A DNA stretch of 64,000 nt. It comes from Pseudomonas sp. 2FG (lineage in GTDB: Bacteria; Pseudomonadota; Gammaproteobacteria; Pseudomonadales; Pseudomonadaceae). Of this stretch, positions 62,577 through 64,000 are shown piece after piece; position 1 is the stretch's first letter; each line of letters begins with the position of its first letter. The DNA is taken from contig NZ_SCMP01000010.1 of NCBI RefSeq assembly GCF_005502935.1, forward strand, positions 1-64,000, given 5' to 3'. A program made the translations under genes and the position numbers. The notes below the pieces were generated by a model, which saw only the letters and a list, made by a program, of their open reading frames with translations, did no database searches and was not told the origin of the DNA.

Positions 62577-63848
62577 TCAGGCCTGGTAGCTGATATGCCC
62601 ATCCACCAGGGTGTAGCGCACGGAACCCGGCAGGCAGTGGCCGAGGAACGGGCAGTTCTCACCCTTGGAGTACCAGGTTTCACCGGCCAGGGTCGAAGCC
62701 TGGGGGTCGAATAGCACCAGGTCGGCGGGCTGCCCGACGGCCAGTCGGCCCGCGGGCAGGCGTAGAGCCTGGGCGGGGCCGATGCTGAGGCGGGTCAGTA
62801 GGGTCGGCAGGTCCAGCAGGCCGTCCTGTACCAGGCTCAGTGCCAGCGGCAGCAGCAACTCGACGCTGCTGATGCCGGGCTCGGTGGCGCCGAACGGCGC
62901 CAGCTTGGCGTCCGCTTCATGGGGCTGGTGATGGCTGGCGATGGCCTGGATCACCCCGGACCTCACGGCGGCGCGCAGGCCGTCACGGTCGGCGGCGGTG
63001 CGCAGCGGCGGCTGCACATGGTAGAGGCTGGAGAAGTCGATCAGCGCCTCATCCGTGAGAATAAGCTGATACAGCGCGACATCCGAGGTGACCGGCAGGC
63101 CGCGGGCTTGCGCCTCGGCGATCAGCTGGGCGCCGCGCGCGCTGGTCAGTTGGCTGAAGTGCGCGCGCACGCCGGTTTGCTCGACCAGCAGCAGGTCGCG
63201 GGCCAAGGCGACGGTCTCGGCGCTTTCCGGGATGCCCGGCAGGCCGAGAAAGCTGGCGGTCGCCCCTTCGTGGGCCAGACCACCTTCGGCCAGGTCGTGA
63301 TCTTGCGAGTGGAACACCACGCACAGGTCGAAGGTCGCCGCGTACTCCAGGGCGCGGCGCAGGGTGCGGTTATTCTTGAAGCTGTCCAGGCCATTGCCGA
63401 AGGCCACGCAACCGGCGTCGCGCAGGGCGACCAGTTCGGCCAACTGCTCGCCGGCCAGGCCTTTGCTCAGTGCGCCGATCGGGAACACCTTGGTGTGGCC
63501 GGCGGCGCGGGCGCGGTCGAGGATCAGTTCGGCGACGGCCGGCGTATCCAGAATCGGTCGAGTGAGCGGCGGGCAGCACAGGCTGGTGATGCCGCCGGCC
63601 GCTGCGGCGAGGGTCTCGCTGGCGATGCTGCCTTTGCGGCTGTAGCCAGGCTCGCGCAGCGCGACACTGAGATCGACCAGGCCGGGGGCGGCGACCAGGC
63701 CTTGTGCGTCGATACTCTGTTCGGCCACGAAACCGGCTGGCGCCTGGCCAATTGCGGCGATTTTACCGTCTTGCAGGTACAGGTCGCCGAGCTGATCCAG
63801 TCCGCTGGCCGGGTCGATCACGCGGGCGCCGAGGATAACGATGCGCAT
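62577..63848 (-). CDS. pyrC': Dihydroorotase-like protein PyrC', catalytically inactive
   Basis: A 423-residue protein with the dihydroorotase fold. The metal-binding positions of active enzymes are replaced: where an active enzyme has D-x-H-x-H-x-R-E-P-G this reads DLSVALREPG (no His pair); the later histidine in the E-V-T-P-H-H segment is Q (SDVALYQLILTDE), and the D-H-A-P-H segment is SHHQPH. It should be inactive and, as in P. aeruginosa and P. putida, act as a structural subunit of the pyrB/pyrC' aspartate carbamoyltransferase dodecamer, with a true dihydroorotase encoded elsewhere. One-base overlap with the pyrB stop (TGATG). Confidence 0.92.
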   Translation of the reverse strand: MRIVILGARVIDPASGLDQLGDLYLQDGKIAAIGQAPAGFVAEQSIDAQGLVAAPGLVDLSVALREPGYSRKGSIASETLAAAAGGITSLCCPPLTRPILDTPAVAELILDRARAAGHTKVFPIGALSKGLAGEQLAELVALRDAGCVAFGNGLDSFKNNRTLRRALEYAATFDLCVVFHSQDHDLAEGGLAHEGATASFLGLPGIPESAETVALARDLLLVEQTGVRAHFSQLTSARGAQLIAEAQARGLPVTSDVALYQLILTDEALIDFSSLYHVQPPLRTAADRDGLRAAVRSGVIQAIASHHQPHEADAKLAPFGATEPGISSVELLLPLALSLVQDGLLDLPTLLTRLSIGPAQALRLPAGRLAVGQPADLVLFDPQASTLAGETWYSKGENCPFLGHCLPGSVRYTLVDGHISYQA

Positions 63849-64000
63849 CAGTTCTGCTCCTCGGCGTCTTGATTGAGTTGGCGCTGGGCGTTCTGTCCGC
63901 TCATGGCCATGGACAGCACCGCCATGCGGATGGCGATGCCGTAGGTGACTTGATTGAGGATCACCGACTGCGGGCCATCGGCCACCGCCGACTCGATCTC
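63848..64000 (-). CDS. pyrB: Aspartate carbamoyltransferase, C-terminal part (cut by window edge)
   Basis: The last 50 codons of an open frame on the minus strand end in the TGA at 63848-63850. The translated tail reads [35 protein letters not shown] with a charged end (written here in 20-residue-safe pieces: [17 protein letters not shown], then [18 protein letters not shown], then [15 protein letters not shown]). NQ-VxxGxAxRMAVL is the conserved C-terminus of PyrB. It catalyses carbamoyl aspartate formation, the committed pyrimidine step, and in Pseudomonas needs PyrC' as partner. The 5' part lies outside the window. Confidence 0.9.
   Translation of the reverse strand, partial: EIESAVADGPQSVILNQVTYGIAIRMAVLSMAMSGQNAQRQLNQDAEEQN

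Overview
This window is a contiguous piece of a high-GC gammaproteobacterial chromosome, almost certainly a Pseudomonas. Protein sequences and gene order (serA ... rpiA-ilvA ... rppH-ptsP ... lgt-thyA ... folA ... ilvD ... mutM ... coaD ... laoCBA/laoR ... rsmD ... ftsYEX-rpoH ... thiSG-trmB ... hemW-rdgB ... metXW ... proC-yggS / pilT-pilU ... pyrC'-pyrB) match, from memory, the PA0316-PA0402 stretch of P. aeruginosa. A Pseudomonas-type REPIN and other palindromic repeats fit this. I see no phage, integrase, transposase, tRNA, rRNA or CRISPR array. The window is mostly core genome, and no clearly new multi-gene system stands out.

Layout. 0-9.3 kb: serA diverges from a D-2-hydroxyglutarate dehydrogenase-like flavoprotein; then a REPIN, an FAH-family hydrolase, two tandem membrane-anchored SdiA-regulated-type propeller proteins, rpiA, ilvA, a small membrane protein and a HAD phosphatase. 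9.3-16.4 kb: rppH-ptsP (RNA pyrophosphohydrolase and nitrogen-PTS enzyme I), a propeller-like unknown, an NRDE protein, a TSUP transporter, and lgt overlapping thyA. 16.4-18.3 kb: a divergent LysR/SDR pair that looks accessory. 18.3-26.6 kb: an overlapping DUF2868/DUF3482 membrane GTPase pair, folA, a phosphodiesterase, ilvD, rlmI and mutM.

26.8-34.6 kb: a small exported protein, then coaD-ferredoxin-ggt on the minus strand, then the long-chain alcohol oxidation locus laoCBA with divergent laoR and a perfect 18-bp palindrome between laoC and laoR. 34.6-43.4 kb: a minus-strand unit (M16 peptidase pair, rsmD, YheT hydrolase) facing away from ftsY-ftsE-ftsX and rpoH; the rpoH leader carries an AlgU/sigma-E-like promoter. 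43.4-49.4 kb: mtgA, a cupin, DUF423, thiS-thiG, trmB and a DUF1329 protein.

49.4-54.1 kb: a minus-strand run metX-metW-DUF4426-rdgB-hemW-DUF3392-small unknown. 54.2-56.2 kb: a dynamin-like GTPase. 56.3-58.8 kb: yggS-proC-yggT-DUF167. 58.8-61.2 kb: the type IV pilus retraction ATPases pilT and pilU. 61.2-64 kb: an NlpC/P60 peptidase, a double-TM2 protein, a catalytically dead dihydroorotase-like pyrC', and the 3' end of pyrB cut by the window edge.

The window combines amino-acid biosynthesis (serA, ilvA, ilvD, metXW, proC), nucleotide synthesis and sanitation (thyA, folA, pyrB/C', rdgB, mutM), protein targeting and cell division (lgt, ftsYEX, mtgA), stress control (rpoH, ptsP) and twitching motility (pilTU). 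Poorly characterised items worth attention are the tandem propeller proteins, the DUF2868/DUF3482 pair, the dynamin-like protein, the 12.2 kb propeller-like unknown and several intergenic hairpins. All family calls are from reading the sequence and recall; no database search was run.
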